A DNA stretch of 64,000 nt from Lachnospiraceae bacterium UBA3804 (GTDB taxonomy: Bacteria > Bacillota > Clostridia > Lachnospirales > Lachnospiraceae). Where the stretch lies: assembly GCA_002368665.1 (NCBI GenBank), contig DFEK01000006.1, positions 57,747-121,746 of the forward strand, read 5' to 3'. This document shows, piece by piece, positions 16,197 through 26,000 of the stretch (the stretch's first letter is position 1; each line of letters starts with the position of its first letter). Under the pieces are notes generated by a model. That model was not told the DNA's origin and made no database searches. It worked only from the letters and a program-made list of their open reading frames with translations. The position numbers were made by a program, and so were the translations under genes.

Positions 16197-16619
16197 ATGA
16201 AAAATTTCATGACCAGCATCAAAGGCAAACTTCTTCTTACAGGAGTTGCTGTAAGTAACGCAGTAATGATGATGCCCGTAATGAGCATTCAGGCGAGCGG
16301 AAACTCCGGCAGCACCAATACGGATGTGGGAACCGCTCTTGCAGAGCCGATCATCAAATTGATCAAGCAGTTCGCCGGACCGCTCCTTGGTATCGTCGGT
16401 GCAATCGGCTCTATCTTTGTTATTATCCTTGGCGTTAAATTTGCGAAAGCAGAGGAGCCTCAGGAAAGAGAAAAAGCAAAAGCACATTTGAAGAATGCAA
16501 TCATCGGCTTCGCCCTGATCTTCATTCTTCTGCTTGCATTAAACATTGCAATGCCCAGATTAATCGACTGGGTAAACGGATATCAGACCGGAACCACCGG
16601 AAGTATCCAGAAGATGTAA
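16197..16619 (+). CDS. VirB2/TrbC-like pilin subunit
   Basis: It is predicted to be the major pilin or channel subunit of the type IV-like system. It has 140 residues with a long signal peptide (about 1-34, ending SIQA-SG). The mature part is ~105 residues with two hydrophobic helices (FAGPLLGIVGAIGSIFVIIL and IIGFALIFILLLALNIA) joined by a charged loop, KAEEPQEREKAKAHLKN. That is the VirB2/TrbC hairpin plan. ATG 16197 is set by GGAGGG seven bases upstream. The frame opens earlier at 16158 without support. It lies between the sigma gene and a strong hairpin, so it may be made in excess over the downstream machinery. Confidence 0.8.
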   Translation: MKNFMTSIKGKLLLTGVAVSNAVMMMPVMSIQASGNSGSTNTDVGTALAEPIIKLIKQFAGPLLGIVGAIGSIFVIILGVKFAKAEEPQEREKAKAHLKNAIIGFALIFILLLALNIAMPRLIDWVNGYQTGTTGSIQKM

Positions 16620-16645
16620 TTTAAAGTTAAAATCTGCAAATGAGT

Positions 16646-16675
16646 CTGTCGGGCGGAGAATTGCTCCGCCCACAG
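16646..16675 (+). terminator. Strong hairpin behind the pilin gene
   Basis: GGGCGGAG (16651-16658) and CTCCGCCC (16664-16671) form a perfect 8-bp stem with an AATTG loop. It is extended by CTGT/ACAG across a one-base bulge. It lies 27 bases after the pilin stop and before promoter motif B. No T-run follows, so it may be a partial terminator or a 3' stabiliser of the pilin transcript. Confidence 0.5.
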
Positions 16676-16690
16676 GATCGGCAGACGAAT

Positions 16691-16720
16691 TGCAACTTTT
16701 TGCCGAAAATCGGGGTATTA
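16691..16720 (+). promoter_or_regulatory. ECF-type promoter motif, site B
   Basis: TGCAACTTTT at 16691 is followed by GGGGTATTA at 16712-16720, spacing identical to sites A, C and D. It stands at the head of the secretion operon. The next gene starts at 16740, so the leader would be only ~13 bases and would begin near the ribosome site AGAGGTGA. That is unusually short and is the main weakness of reading this as a promoter. Confidence 0.65.
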
Positions 16721-16739
16721 CCATCAGAGGTGACTGAAA

Positions 16740-18152
16740 ATGAAGAAACTGAGTTTAAAGAACAAAAGAATACACGTGCTTCTTCGTACGCTGGTTGCGG
16801 CTGTTGGAACCGGATTTTTGGTTATGCTTACGACGTTTGGCTCCCACGGAACCGTGCGCGTGAACGCAGATAACGCAAAGGGGATGAAAATCAAACTTTA
16901 CGAGTGGATGAAACGAGAGGCATTATACTATTCCAGTTGGCTTCCAAAGGATCCGTATGCAATGATCATGTGGCAAAGCGGAAATGACGTTTACTTCATG
17001 AAGGGCAGTAATGTCGGTGACAATGATTTCAAGGGAACCAATATCAATTATGACCCGTATATTGTTTTCACCAGATCATATGATTACCAAAGCGGTAATA
17101 AATTTATCACCCGCAGTCGGGATGGTGTTCCGCAGTTGATTTATCAAACCGAAGGAAAGCATAAGGATTATTACGGAAACTATTGTGACGTGCATTACAA
17201 ATTAAAGTTTGAAAACGGCAAGTATCTTTATACTACCTATTGGGATCATCTGAAAGCAGAGGATAGCGGCGACACTTGGCGCCTCATGGGAAAAGATGAC
17301 CAGCTATACAGTAGTGCCAGAAGTCATACTGATAGTATTATATATACCGCTCCCTGGTGGTTTGCATACGATCGAACGGCCGCATATGATACCCATATTA
17401 ACAATTCCGGAAACAAGGTTTACGGAAGAAGTTCCAATGGTGGATGGAGATGCGGCGACTTCTGGATATGGACCGCAAAAGAAATTGAATATGATGCCAT
17501 CGGAGATACTACGTTGGAAAGCGGCCAGATTATGACCATCAACGGAAACACATTCCTTTTGGACGGCAAGAAGCTGACTATTAAAAAGGACGCTGTATTG
17601 TGCGTTCGCGGGAATTTCTACAACAACGGATCGATTGATTGTGAAGGAACCATTCTTGTGGATAAGAACGCCACTATGATTCCGTTTTCCCCGACAGGTG
17701 CCGGTGGTAACCTTACACTTAGAGGAGGATCGTTGATTGTTTCTTCGGGAGCAAAAGTATTAATCGGTCTTCCTTCGGGACATTTGAATGCCACCAGCCC
17801 GAGTTGTTTGACAGCGGAGAATTGTCAGATTATCAATTACGGACATCTTTGTGTCGGAAATGCATATTGCATGAACGGAACGGAACTGGTAAACCATACC
17901 GGTGCATCGATGTATTTGGGATTTTCCGTTTCCGGTAATCCTTCCAGGTACCTGAATTCGAAACCCGGTGCATCTCCGTCGGATTGCGGATTGGAATATG
18001 ACGGAAGTATTAAGATACTCGGCAAAGATGTTATTGTTCATAAATATGAGGGATCAACCTATTCCACGGGAAATATCCAGGCAGTAACGTCTGAACTTTA
18101 TTATACGGATAAGAACGGAAATACAACGCATAAGACAGGAATACCTCGATAA
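16740..18152 (+). CDS. Secreted protein of unknown function, first gene of the secretion operon
   Basis: No family is recognised. It has 470 residues. A signal peptide or N-terminal anchor spans about 1-43 (KNKRIHVLLRTLVAAVGTGF, with a possible VNA-DN cut). An aromatic-rich middle region follows (about 45-250). From about 260 a run of short beta-type repeats (GQIMTINGNTFLLDGKKLTI, then VRGNFYNNGSIDCEGTILV and LTLRGGSLIVSSGAKVLIG) looks like a right-handed beta-helix or adhesin-like solenoid. It lacks a sorting signal. It is immediately downstream of motif B and 19 bases before the coupling ATPase, so it probably serves as an exposed component or adhesin of the same machine. Confidence 0.75.
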   Translation: MKKLSLKNKRIHVLLRTLVAAVGTGFLVMLTTFGSHGTVRVNADNAKGMKIKLYEWMKREALYYSSWLPKDPYAMIMWQSGNDVYFMKGSNVGDNDFKGTNINYDPYIVFTRSYDYQSGNKFITRSRDGVPQLIYQTEGKHKDYYGNYCDVHYKLKFENGKYLYTTYWDHLKAEDSGDTWRLMGKDDQLYSSARSHTDSIIYTAPWWFAYDRTAAYDTHINNSGNKVYGRSSNGGWRCGDFWIWTAKEIEYDAIGDTTLESGQIMTINGNTFLLDGKKLTIKKDAVLCVRGNFYNNGSIDCEGTILVDKNATMIPFSPTGAGGNLTLRGGSLIVSSGAKVLIGLPSGHLNATSPSCLTAENCQIINYGHLCVGNAYCMNGTELVNHTGASMYLGFSVSGNPSRYLNSKPGASPSDCGLEYDGSIKILGKDVIVHKYEGSTYSTGNIQAVTSELYYTDKNGNTTHKTGIPR

Positions 18153-18171
18153 AGGAAAGTAAGAGCAGAAG

Positions 18172-20187
18172 ATGAAAGATTTCTGGGAAAAAATCAAGGA
18201 AATGAGACCATGGTTTCTGGCAATTTACATTGTTGTCGGAATCGCTGTTGCTGCTGTTTTCGGAATGGTTGCCTTTACCGCGTTTGAAAATCTGGGCAAC
18301 ATTATTTCCGGTCAGAAAGTAGTAATTAACTGGCACCATCTTCTCGAGTGGAGGACCTGGGGTATTGGATTTGTTCTTCTTTTCATCGCCGGAATGATTT
18401 GGTTTATCAATTACTTTAAGCCCGTCAGCTCCGGAGGAATGAAGGAAAAGAAAGGTGAAAAAGCAAGAACCGAAGGCGCTCTTGAAAACAGCCGTTTCTT
18501 AACCGACAGAGAAAGAGACAAATATTTCCCTTACTATACCTATCAGACGCTTGCAACTTGCAAGAAAGACGGAATTCCCGTCAGGGCATTTGAAGATAAA
18601 TCGGGAACCTTGAAAATCAATATTATGTCCGGTGCGCACAGTTTGGTAATCGGTGCAACCGGTTCCGGTAAAACGACCACGTTTATCAACCCCATGATCC
18701 AGCTCCTCGGTGCATCCGCAGCAGGAAGCAGTATGATCATGACGGACCCTAAGGGCGAGCTTTTCTCCTTGCACTCGAAATTTCTTGTGGAAAGAGGATA
18801 CAACGTCCTTTTACTTGACTTAAGAGATACCTATACCTCCAGCCGTTGGAATCCGCTGGGCGGTATTTACGATATGTATCAGGAACAGCTCCAAATGGGC
18901 AAGGACATTAAGGCACATCGCGACTCCATGAGCGATTATCCTCATCTTGAACAGATGGACGGTCCCGCAAATGACGGTGATGTCTGGATAGAATGGAGAG
19001 GAAAAGCATATGCGGATGCCTCCCATTGCGAAGATGATATTTCCGTTCAGAAGCAGCAGATTTACGATGAGATGTACGAGGACTTAAACGATCTGGTATC
19101 CGTTATCTGCCCCGTAGAAAACGAAAAAGACCCCGTTTGGGAGAAGGGTGCAAGATCCATCATCATGGCAATGGCGCTTGCCATGCTGGAAGATTCCGAA
19201 GATCCCGAACTTGGAATGACCAAGGAAAAATATAACTTCTTTAACATTACCAAGGCCTTAACCAATTCGACCAACGAGTTCGCAGCTTTGAAGAGATACT
19301 TTGAAGGAAGAAGCGCACTGTCCCAGGCATATACCTTATCCAGACAGGTACTTTCCGCAGCGGAATCCACTCTTTCTTCCTATATGTCCATTACTTTCGA
19401 TAAGCTGAACATGTTTAACGACCGCGGTATCTGCGGACTTACCTCTGCAACGGACATTCACGCAGAAGAATTTGCCGAAAAGCCGACGGCCCTGTTTATG
19501 AAGATTCCGGATGAAAAAGATACCAGACACGGTCTGGCAGCCGTTTTCATTCTGTGTATGTATAAAGCGCTCATTAAAGTGGCATCGGCCAGAGAGGATC
19601 TTTCCCTTCCCAGAAACGTATATTTCATCCTCGATGAGTTCGGTAACATGCCCAAGATTGAGAAATTCGATAAGATGATTACCGTAGGCCGTTCCCGTAA
19701 GATCTGGTTTAACATGGTGGTACAGAGTTACTCCCAGTTAAACAACGTATACGGTGAAAAGGTAGCGGACATCATAAAGAGTAACTGCGGTATGAAGATG
19801 TTCATTGGATCCAATGACATCGGTACCTGTAAGGAATTCTCCGAACTTTGCGGTAACATGACGGTGCGTACGGCCAACACATCATCATCCACCAGCCAGA
19901 AGGAAGGCGAATTCTCCGTATCGGCACAAAGCCAAGTACGACCGCTTATTTATCCTTCCGAATTGCAGAAGTTAAACAACAAGGAATCCACCGGTAATGC
20001 CATTATCGTATCCTTCGGTAATTACCCGATGAAGACTAAGTACACGCCGAGTTACCTCTGCAAGTATTACAAGTTCGGCATGATGAAGATGGATGCTTTA
20101 AGAAGCCACATGTTCAGAGCGGACGAAGTATATTATGACGTGGAGGCCAGAAATAATATTATTCTCGGACCGGCAGAGGAGGCCTAG
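18172..20187 (+). CDS. VirD4/TraG-type coupling ATPase
   Basis: This is an inner-membrane ATPase that recruits substrates to a type IV channel. It has 671 residues. Two N-terminal membrane helices (about 12-40 and 60-80) precede the nucleotide domain. Walker A is GATGSGKTTTF from residue 161 and the family block is DPKGELFSLHSKF. SRWNPLGG and Walker B YFILDEFGN from 484 follow, then VGRSRK and QSYSQLNNVYG. The length is normal. Coupling proteins normally deliver relaxase-DNA complexes. With no relaxase here, protein cargo is the likelier substrate (inference). Its stop overlaps the next gene's GTG start by one base. Confidence 0.92.
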   Translation: MKDFWEKIKEMRPWFLAIYIVVGIAVAAVFGMVAFTAFENLGNIISGQKVVINWHHLLEWRTWGIGFVLLFIAGMIWFINYFKPVSSGGMKEKKGEKARTEGALENSRFLTDRERDKYFPYYTYQTLATCKKDGIPVRAFEDKSGTLKINIMSGAHSLVIGATGSGKTTTFINPMIQLLGASAAGSSMIMTDPKGELFSLHSKFLVERGYNVLLLDLRDTYTSSRWNPLGGIYDMYQEQLQMGKDIKAHRDSMSDYPHLEQMDGPANDGDVWIEWRGKAYADASHCEDDISVQKQQIYDEMYEDLNDLVSVICPVENEKDPVWEKGARSIIMAMALAMLEDSEDPELGMTKEKYNFFNITKALTNSTNEFAALKRYFEGRSALSQAYTLSRQVLSAAESTLSSYMSITFDKLNMFNDRGICGLTSATDIHAEEFAEKPTALFMKIPDEKDTRHGLAAVFILCMYKALIKVASAREDLSLPRNVYFILDEFGNMPKIEKFDKMITVGRSRKIWFNMVVQSYSQLNNVYGEKVADIIKSNCGMKMFIGSNDIGTCKEFSELCGNMTVRTANTSSSTSQKEGEFSVSAQSQVRPLIYPSELQKLNNKESTGNAIIVSFGNYPMKTKYTPSYLCKYYKFGMMKMDALRSHMFRADEVYYDVEARNNIILGPAEEA

Positions 20188-21188
20188 TGGAAAAGAGTAA
20201 ACGTAGAATCATATTTATTGGAAGTTTAATGACGGCATTGCTTGTTTGGCTATGCCCTTGGGGAAGCATTGTCGCAAATGCAACCGGAGACTTCAGTGAT
20301 TACGATTACTACGGAAGGATAGATTCATTTACCGGAGAGCCGATAAACGACACGATTACGGACGGAGACAACACCATTATTACGGACTCCTCCAGAAAAT
20401 ACATTACCGGAAACGAGTATTACGACTACGATCTTCGTTCTTATGTTTTCCCTGTGGAAAACGGGCTTCAGGAACTTTCTGTCAGTGTTGCGGACGGAAT
20501 GATCGTAAACGAGCCGGTAACCATTCAGGTTCCGGAGGGAATGCTGCTTTCCGTATATTTAAACGGACAGCCGTACAATCTGGTGGGGGATACAATCAGG
20601 GACATCGGAGAATATACGATTAATACCTCTGCCTCCGGACAGGAAACCAAGATTCTTTCCTTTACCATCTGCGGAAAGAAAACAGGTATGATTACGAATT
20701 ATTCCATTCCTACCGGTTTTTCCATTCTGGAAGCCACGTTGAACGGACAGGATGTGGATTATACGAAATCATTCATCTCTCTGGAAGAAGAGGGAACATA
20801 CAATATCCGTTATATCTGCGGTAAAACCGGAATAGAATATGTTCTTACGGTGGAGACGGATCATACGCCTCCCGCAGTGGTTTTTGAAGGTGTTGATGAG
20901 AAAGGCCGAGCATACGGCCCGGTACTCATTACCGGCAAAGAACCGACGGACACCATTGTTATCTTAAAGGATGACAAGGAGATAAAAAGTTTCAATGATA
21001 AGCTTACGCAGAGCGGACACTATCAGGCATGGGTGACCGACGATGCGATGAACACGGTAATTTCCAATTTTACCATTATGATATACCTCGACAGCAACGG
21101 TATTCTGTTTATCCTGGTAATCCTTGCAGTCATTGGTGGTTTTGTAGCGTACTTGATTTGGCAGCGTAAACACTTACGGGTACGTTAG
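20187..21188 (+). CDS. Secreted single-pass membrane protein of the secretion operon
   Basis: The function is unknown. It has 333 residues. A signal peptide (about 1-32, LLVWLCPWGSIVANA) leads into an extracellular region of beta-rich, Ig-like character, including DHTPPAVVFEG and GKEPTDTIVILKD. A C-terminal membrane helix (about 305-326, ILFILVILAVIGGFVAYLIW) with a basic tail RKHLRVR ends it. The start codon is GTG inside the upstream TAG, supported by GAGGAGG. It is translationally coupled between the VirD4 and VirB6-like genes. It could be a structural part of the channel, perhaps filling the role of the absent VirB8-like protein (speculative). Confidence 0.75.
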   Translation: MEKSKRRIIFIGSLMTALLVWLCPWGSIVANATGDFSDYDYYGRIDSFTGEPINDTITDGDNTIITDSSRKYITGNEYYDYDLRSYVFPVENGLQELSVSVADGMIVNEPVTIQVPEGMLLSVYLNGQPYNLVGDTIRDIGEYTINTSASGQETKILSFTICGKKTGMITNYSIPTGFSILEATLNGQDVDYTKSFISLEEEGTYNIRYICGKTGIEYVLTVETDHTPPAVVFEGVDEKGRAYGPVLITGKEPTDTIVILKDDKEIKSFNDKLTQSGHYQAWVTDDAMNTVISNFTIMIYLDSNGILFILVILAVIGGFVAYLIWQRKHLRVR

Positions 21189-21205
21189 TCATAAGGAGAT
21201 AAGAT

Positions 21206-22921
21206 ATGTTAGATTTTATCGGTGATGCCGGTGCGTGGATATCCGACACAATTGGTGATACCATTACGGATGCTTTATCCACCCTGCTCTATGCGACAAT
21301 TTATAAGCTCCTTTATTACATTGGATGGGCTCTTTGCAGACTCGTTCTTTACATGGACGGCCTTTACGAAGTGTTTGCAGGCATGAGACCTGTTAAGTAC
21401 GACGGAACCCAGAGTTTCCTAATCAATGTTTTTTTTCGCAATCATGCAATTTCCCAGGTTTACTGGGGTATGGCGATCATCGGTATTATTCTTGCCATTG
21501 TATTGACGATCATTGCGGTAGCCAGAAGAATTATGGATCTTCGTGATAAGGATCAAAGATCCATGGGTCAGATCATCGGAGCTTTGGCAAAGACGATTTT
21601 ACTGATCATCAGCATGAACCTGATCATTGTAATCGTATTGAATGCAACGAACCTTCTGATGACGCAGATCGGATTTATTTTCGATCATGCCCAATTGGAT
21701 GATTCACCGGATTCCATTGATTTTACAGAGGAAGAATTTGCGGCGATGGGACGATGCTTAAATACGCTGGGTAACTACTACGTTAACCCATCCTACGACA
21801 GCCGATTTAATATCAATGCCTGCTACAATGAAATGCGTCCGGAACTGGACTTCCTTGTTCAACAGGGCGTATTCAAATTCCATTACGTAACGAAGGAAAG
21901 CGCCAAGAGCGATGCTAAAGAAATCCAAACCTGGCAGTCTGTTCTGGAGAGAATAGCCAATGCCAGAGACACATCCAAAGAAATGAAAATGGATGTATAC
22001 GATGCGGCAGTATATAACGCAGTGAAAGACGGTATGAATGAAGTTGCAAAGAACAACAACCTCCGTCCGCTGCAGCATTATGAAAAAGGTGTGAACAAAA
22101 AGACTTCGGAGCATGTACCGCTGGATCGTTACGCATTCCTGGTATCGACATTTGAGGCGGCAAGAAACTCCGCATACAACAAAGATCCGGATTTCAGCGA
22201 TCCGATCAGAGGACCGTATTTCTACGGAGAAAAGAGCATCTATGACTTAGATTCCGTGGAAGAAGATTTTGATATCGGTATTCATAGGATGAACTACCTT
22301 GTATTGTATCTTACCGCATTGGCATTGATCTGGGATCTGGCGGTAATTATCTTCAGTGCAATATCGAGAATCTTCAATATGTTACTGCTGTACCTGATTT
22401 CACCGTTGGTATTTGCGGCAGAACCGCTGGATGACGGTGCGAAAAGAAAGCAGTGGACGACGGCATTTCTGGTACAGTCGATGGGAATTTTCGCTACGAT
22501 CATCGCAATGCGATTGTCGATGTTGTTCATTCCGCTTATAGTCGGAAAGAAACTGGTACTGTTTGAAGACAGTTCCTTTATGAACCTGGTTGGAAAAGTA
22601 TTCCTGATTTTGGGAGTTTTCGAAGTAGTTAAGAAAGCCAACGGACTGGTAACCGGTATTTTGGCAGACAGTGCAGGATGGCAGTCCATTCAGGCCGGCG
22701 ATATGTCGGTACGAGGCGAACAGGTTACCGCCAAAACACTTGCAGGTCTTGCCCTACCGTTTAGTGTAGCCTGGGGCGGAACCAAAATGTTAGGATCCGG
22801 CGTCAAGAAAATATTCTCCAGCAGCGGTAGCAGCGGAGGCGGCGGAGGCGGCGGAGGTGGCGAACAAAGCTCCGGCGGAGGCGGCGGAGGCGGAAACCTT
22901 CCCGCAAATCAAAATAAATAG
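21206..22921 (+). CDS. VirB6/TrbL-like polytopic membrane protein
   Basis: This is the candidate membrane channel component. It has 571 residues. The N-terminal half has hydrophobic segments around 30-50, 90-110 and 130-155. A hydrophilic, probably external, domain spans about 160-365. A second cluster of four or so helices runs about 370-480 (YLVLYLTALALIWDLAVIIF onwards). The tail is extremely glycine-rich (two G runs with SSG, about 535-565) and ends NLPANQNK. The topology and position between VirD4 and VirB4 match VirB6-type proteins of Gram-positive systems. AAGGAG lies ten bases upstream. The glycine tail is unusual. Confidence 0.78.
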   Translation: MLDFIGDAGAWISDTIGDTITDALSTLLYATIYKLLYYIGWALCRLVLYMDGLYEVFAGMRPVKYDGTQSFLINVFFRNHAISQVYWGMAIIGIILAIVLTIIAVARRIMDLRDKDQRSMGQIIGALAKTILLIISMNLIIVIVLNATNLLMTQIGFIFDHAQLDDSPDSIDFTEEEFAAMGRCLNTLGNYYVNPSYDSRFNINACYNEMRPELDFLVQQGVFKFHYVTKESAKSDAKEIQTWQSVLERIANARDTSKEMKMDVYDAAVYNAVKDGMNEVAKNNNLRPLQHYEKGVNKKTSEHVPLDRYAFLVSTFEAARNSAYNKDPDFSDPIRGPYFYGEKSIYDLDSVEEDFDIGIHRMNYLVLYLTALALIWDLAVIIFSAISRIFNMLLLYLISPLVFAAEPLDDGAKRKQWTTAFLVQSMGIFATIIAMRLSMLFIPLIVGKKLVLFEDSSFMNLVGKVFLILGVFEVVKKANGLVTGILADSAGWQSIQAGDMSVRGEQVTAKTLAGLALPFSVAWGGTKMLGSGVKKIFSSSGSSGGGGGGGGGEQSSGGGGGGGNLPANQNK

Positions 22922-22930
22922 TCACATCAA

Positions 22931-22957
22931 GGGAACCGCGGCGAATAGCCGGTTCCC
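22931..22957 (+). other. Intra-operon hairpin between virB6-like and virB4 genes
   Basis: GGGAACCG (22931-22938) pairs with CGGTTCCC (22950-22957), a perfect 8-bp stem with an 11-base loop. No T-run follows directly. It may attenuate or process the operon transcript ahead of virB4. Confidence 0.5.
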
Positions 22958-23033
22958 TAAATGTGTTTTATAAATACGGTTCATTTTGGGGTCCGGAACA
23001 AAAGTCTTTCAGAAAGGGTCGGTTAACGTTTCC

Positions 23034-26000
23034 ATGCGATTAATACCCGGTAAAACAAAAGTTCAGATAGAATTATTTCGTGGCGTAACGATTTGGGATG
23101 TTGCGGTGGCTGCACTTGGGCTTTTGATGCTCATTTTGATTTTGATATCATCGCTGCCGGCCAAATTTGTTTTTTGTTGTGTGATCGTGTTTGTCATCAC
23201 ACTGCTTCTTCTGCGTATTGATACGCAGCCGAACTATATCATGGTTCTGCACATGTTCCGCCATCTGGGATATGTTCGCCGTTATGCCAAGGTGTATGAC
23301 GATGAAATGCTGAAGAAAAAGCACGAGGGCGACCTTGCGGACGATTTCCTTGCCCAGAATGAAGACGGGTATCTCTATGACCAGGGGGATGCTTTCCTTG
23401 AGGGAGATGAGGAAGATACGCAGGAGGAGGATGAGGACGACGCAGAGCAGGAAGAATCCTCCGACAGCGAGACTCTTGAAGAAGACGATATCAATGTAGA
23501 ATCCGAAGATGATTTCTATGATGATAGGGAACTGGTGTATCACGACAGTGATGAAGAAGTCAGATCCACGAAGTCCGAAGAAGAGGAAGACGAGGAGGCG
23601 GAAGAAGAAGAGGAGGAAGAAGAAGAGACACAGACGCTGTCTTATAAGGAACTTTGCCGTCAGGACCGTGAACTTCGCAAACAGGAAGAAAAAATATTAA
23701 AGAGCCGCAAGGCTACCGCGGAAGAGAAGGACGCCGTATGGCTTGCCAGAGCAAACCGCAGCGCGGCCAAGAAAAAAGCCAAATCGTTGGAAAAGAGCGG
23801 TAAGGTTGACGACCGTTCCAATTCCGCGTTTATGGATCAGATCATTGCTTTTACCGGCATTAAAGAGGGATATATCGAATATGCGGGCAAATATTACGGT
23901 GCCGCAATCGAAGTCGATCCCATTGAGTTCCGTTTCTTCTCACAGCACAGAAGAGATTACTCCATCGAATCCGGTCTGGGACGTGTTCTTCGTTCCGTAC
24001 ATGCGGGATTTGCAGCCAACATCGTTAAGGTGGAGCGTCCGATCATTTATGACAAATACCTGATGCGTGAGAACAAGAAGATGGAATTCTTACGCAAATC
24101 CTTTGAAAGCGGCATGATGTCGGAAGACGAGTTCAAGGGTCGTATCGAGATCATGCAGGCCAGAATTAAGGAATTAAGGGATTATTGCTTTAACGACAAG
24201 GTTCTGGTTCCGTTCTACTATGTTGTGCTTTTTGAAAGCGATAAGAAACAGCTCGAACTCCAGGTAAGCTCCGCAGTAGAAGCACTTACCGCAGGAGAAC
24301 TTACAGTCAGAAGATTAAACGACAAGGAACTTGCCGTATTCTTAAAATATACCAACATGATCGATTTTGATGAGCGTGATATCAACAAAATCGACCCCGA
24401 GGATTATGCGCAGTGGGCAATGCCGGATACGGTTCAGTTTAAGTTCCGTACGGTAGAAGTAAACCACATCATTACGCACAATATGCGCGTGGTTGCATAC
24501 CCGAGCCTGGTCGGCGACGCATGGCTTGCCGGCGTAATGTCCATGCCCGCAACCAAAGTCGTGGTAAAATGTGAACCCATGGACCGTGGACGTGCAATCC
24601 GTACCATCGACCGTTCCTTACAGGAATTAAGAGGTCAGTACAGCGCAACCGGTGTGGATTCCAAACGTATCGAACTGGAAAACCATATTGCAACCTTAAG
24701 CGAACTGCTTACCACCCTGCAGGGTGAAGGCGAGGAACTTCTTGAGTGCAATATCTACATCACCGCATATGATATCCAGCAGACCAGAAATACACCGACG
24801 ATCGTTCAGCCGCCTGAATCCATCCGTCCGGTTATTTCCGCCATGAAGAAAAACGTACGCCGTTCCTGGCAGGAAGCAAACTTCCGCTTAAACAACATGG
24901 AATTCGAGCAGGTTCAGGCGTTTATCGGATCGCAGGTTTCCGCATATGACCCCGAATCCCGTCAGGGACGTGGCATTCCGAGTAACTCGATTGCCGCTGC
25001 CTTCCCTTGGATTTATGCACATATTTCCGACGAAGGCGGATTTAAGATGGGTGTCAGCGACGGAGTTCCCGTATTTATCGATTTCTTCCGAAGAGATTCC
25101 GAACGTGTTAACTCCAACATGGTAGTTATCGGTAAGTCCGGTTCCGGTAAATCTTATGCAACCAAGAGTTTGCTTGCCAACCTCTCCGCGGAAGATGCCA
25201 AGATCTTCATTCTCGACCCCGAGAACGAGTATTCCGAACTTGCGCATAACTTAAACGGTAAAGTAATTAACGTGGCGAACTCCAAGTTCGGCAGATTGAA
25301 TCCGTTCCAGATCATCACCGCACTCGACGATGATGAAGGCGGTGAGGCAACGGGAAGTTTTGCTACGCACTTACAGTTCCTGGAAGAATTCTATCGTCAG
25401 ATTCTGCCGGAAATCGACAAGGACGCTCTCGAATACTTAAATACATTAACCGAGAGATTGTATACCAATAAGGGGATTTCCCCGGAGACCGATTTGTCCA
25501 AACTGCGTCCGGAAGATTACCCGATTTTCGATGATCTGTACGATGCGGTTCTGGCCGAGTTTGAACGTACGGATAACGAGTATATCCGTTCCATGCTTCG
25601 TTCCCTGGTAAACTATGTATCCAAGTTCTCCACCGGCGGACGAAACTCTACCATTTGGAACGGTCCTTCCACGGTTACCACGGATGAAAACTTTACGGTA
25701 TTTAACTTCCAGTCCATGTTATCGAACCGCAACTCCACCATTGCAAATGCGCAGATGTTGCTGGTACTGAAGTACATTGACAACGAGATCATCAAGAACC
25801 GTGATTATAACACAAGATATAAACTGAATCGTAAGATCGTGGTTGTTATCGACGAGGCCCATGTCTTCATCGATACGAAATATCCGATCGCGCTTGACTT
25901 TATGTTCCAGCTGGCAAAGCGTATCCGTAAGTACAACGGTATGCAGATCGTTATTACGCAGAACATTAAGGACTTTGTCGGCAGCGAGGAAATTGCGCGT

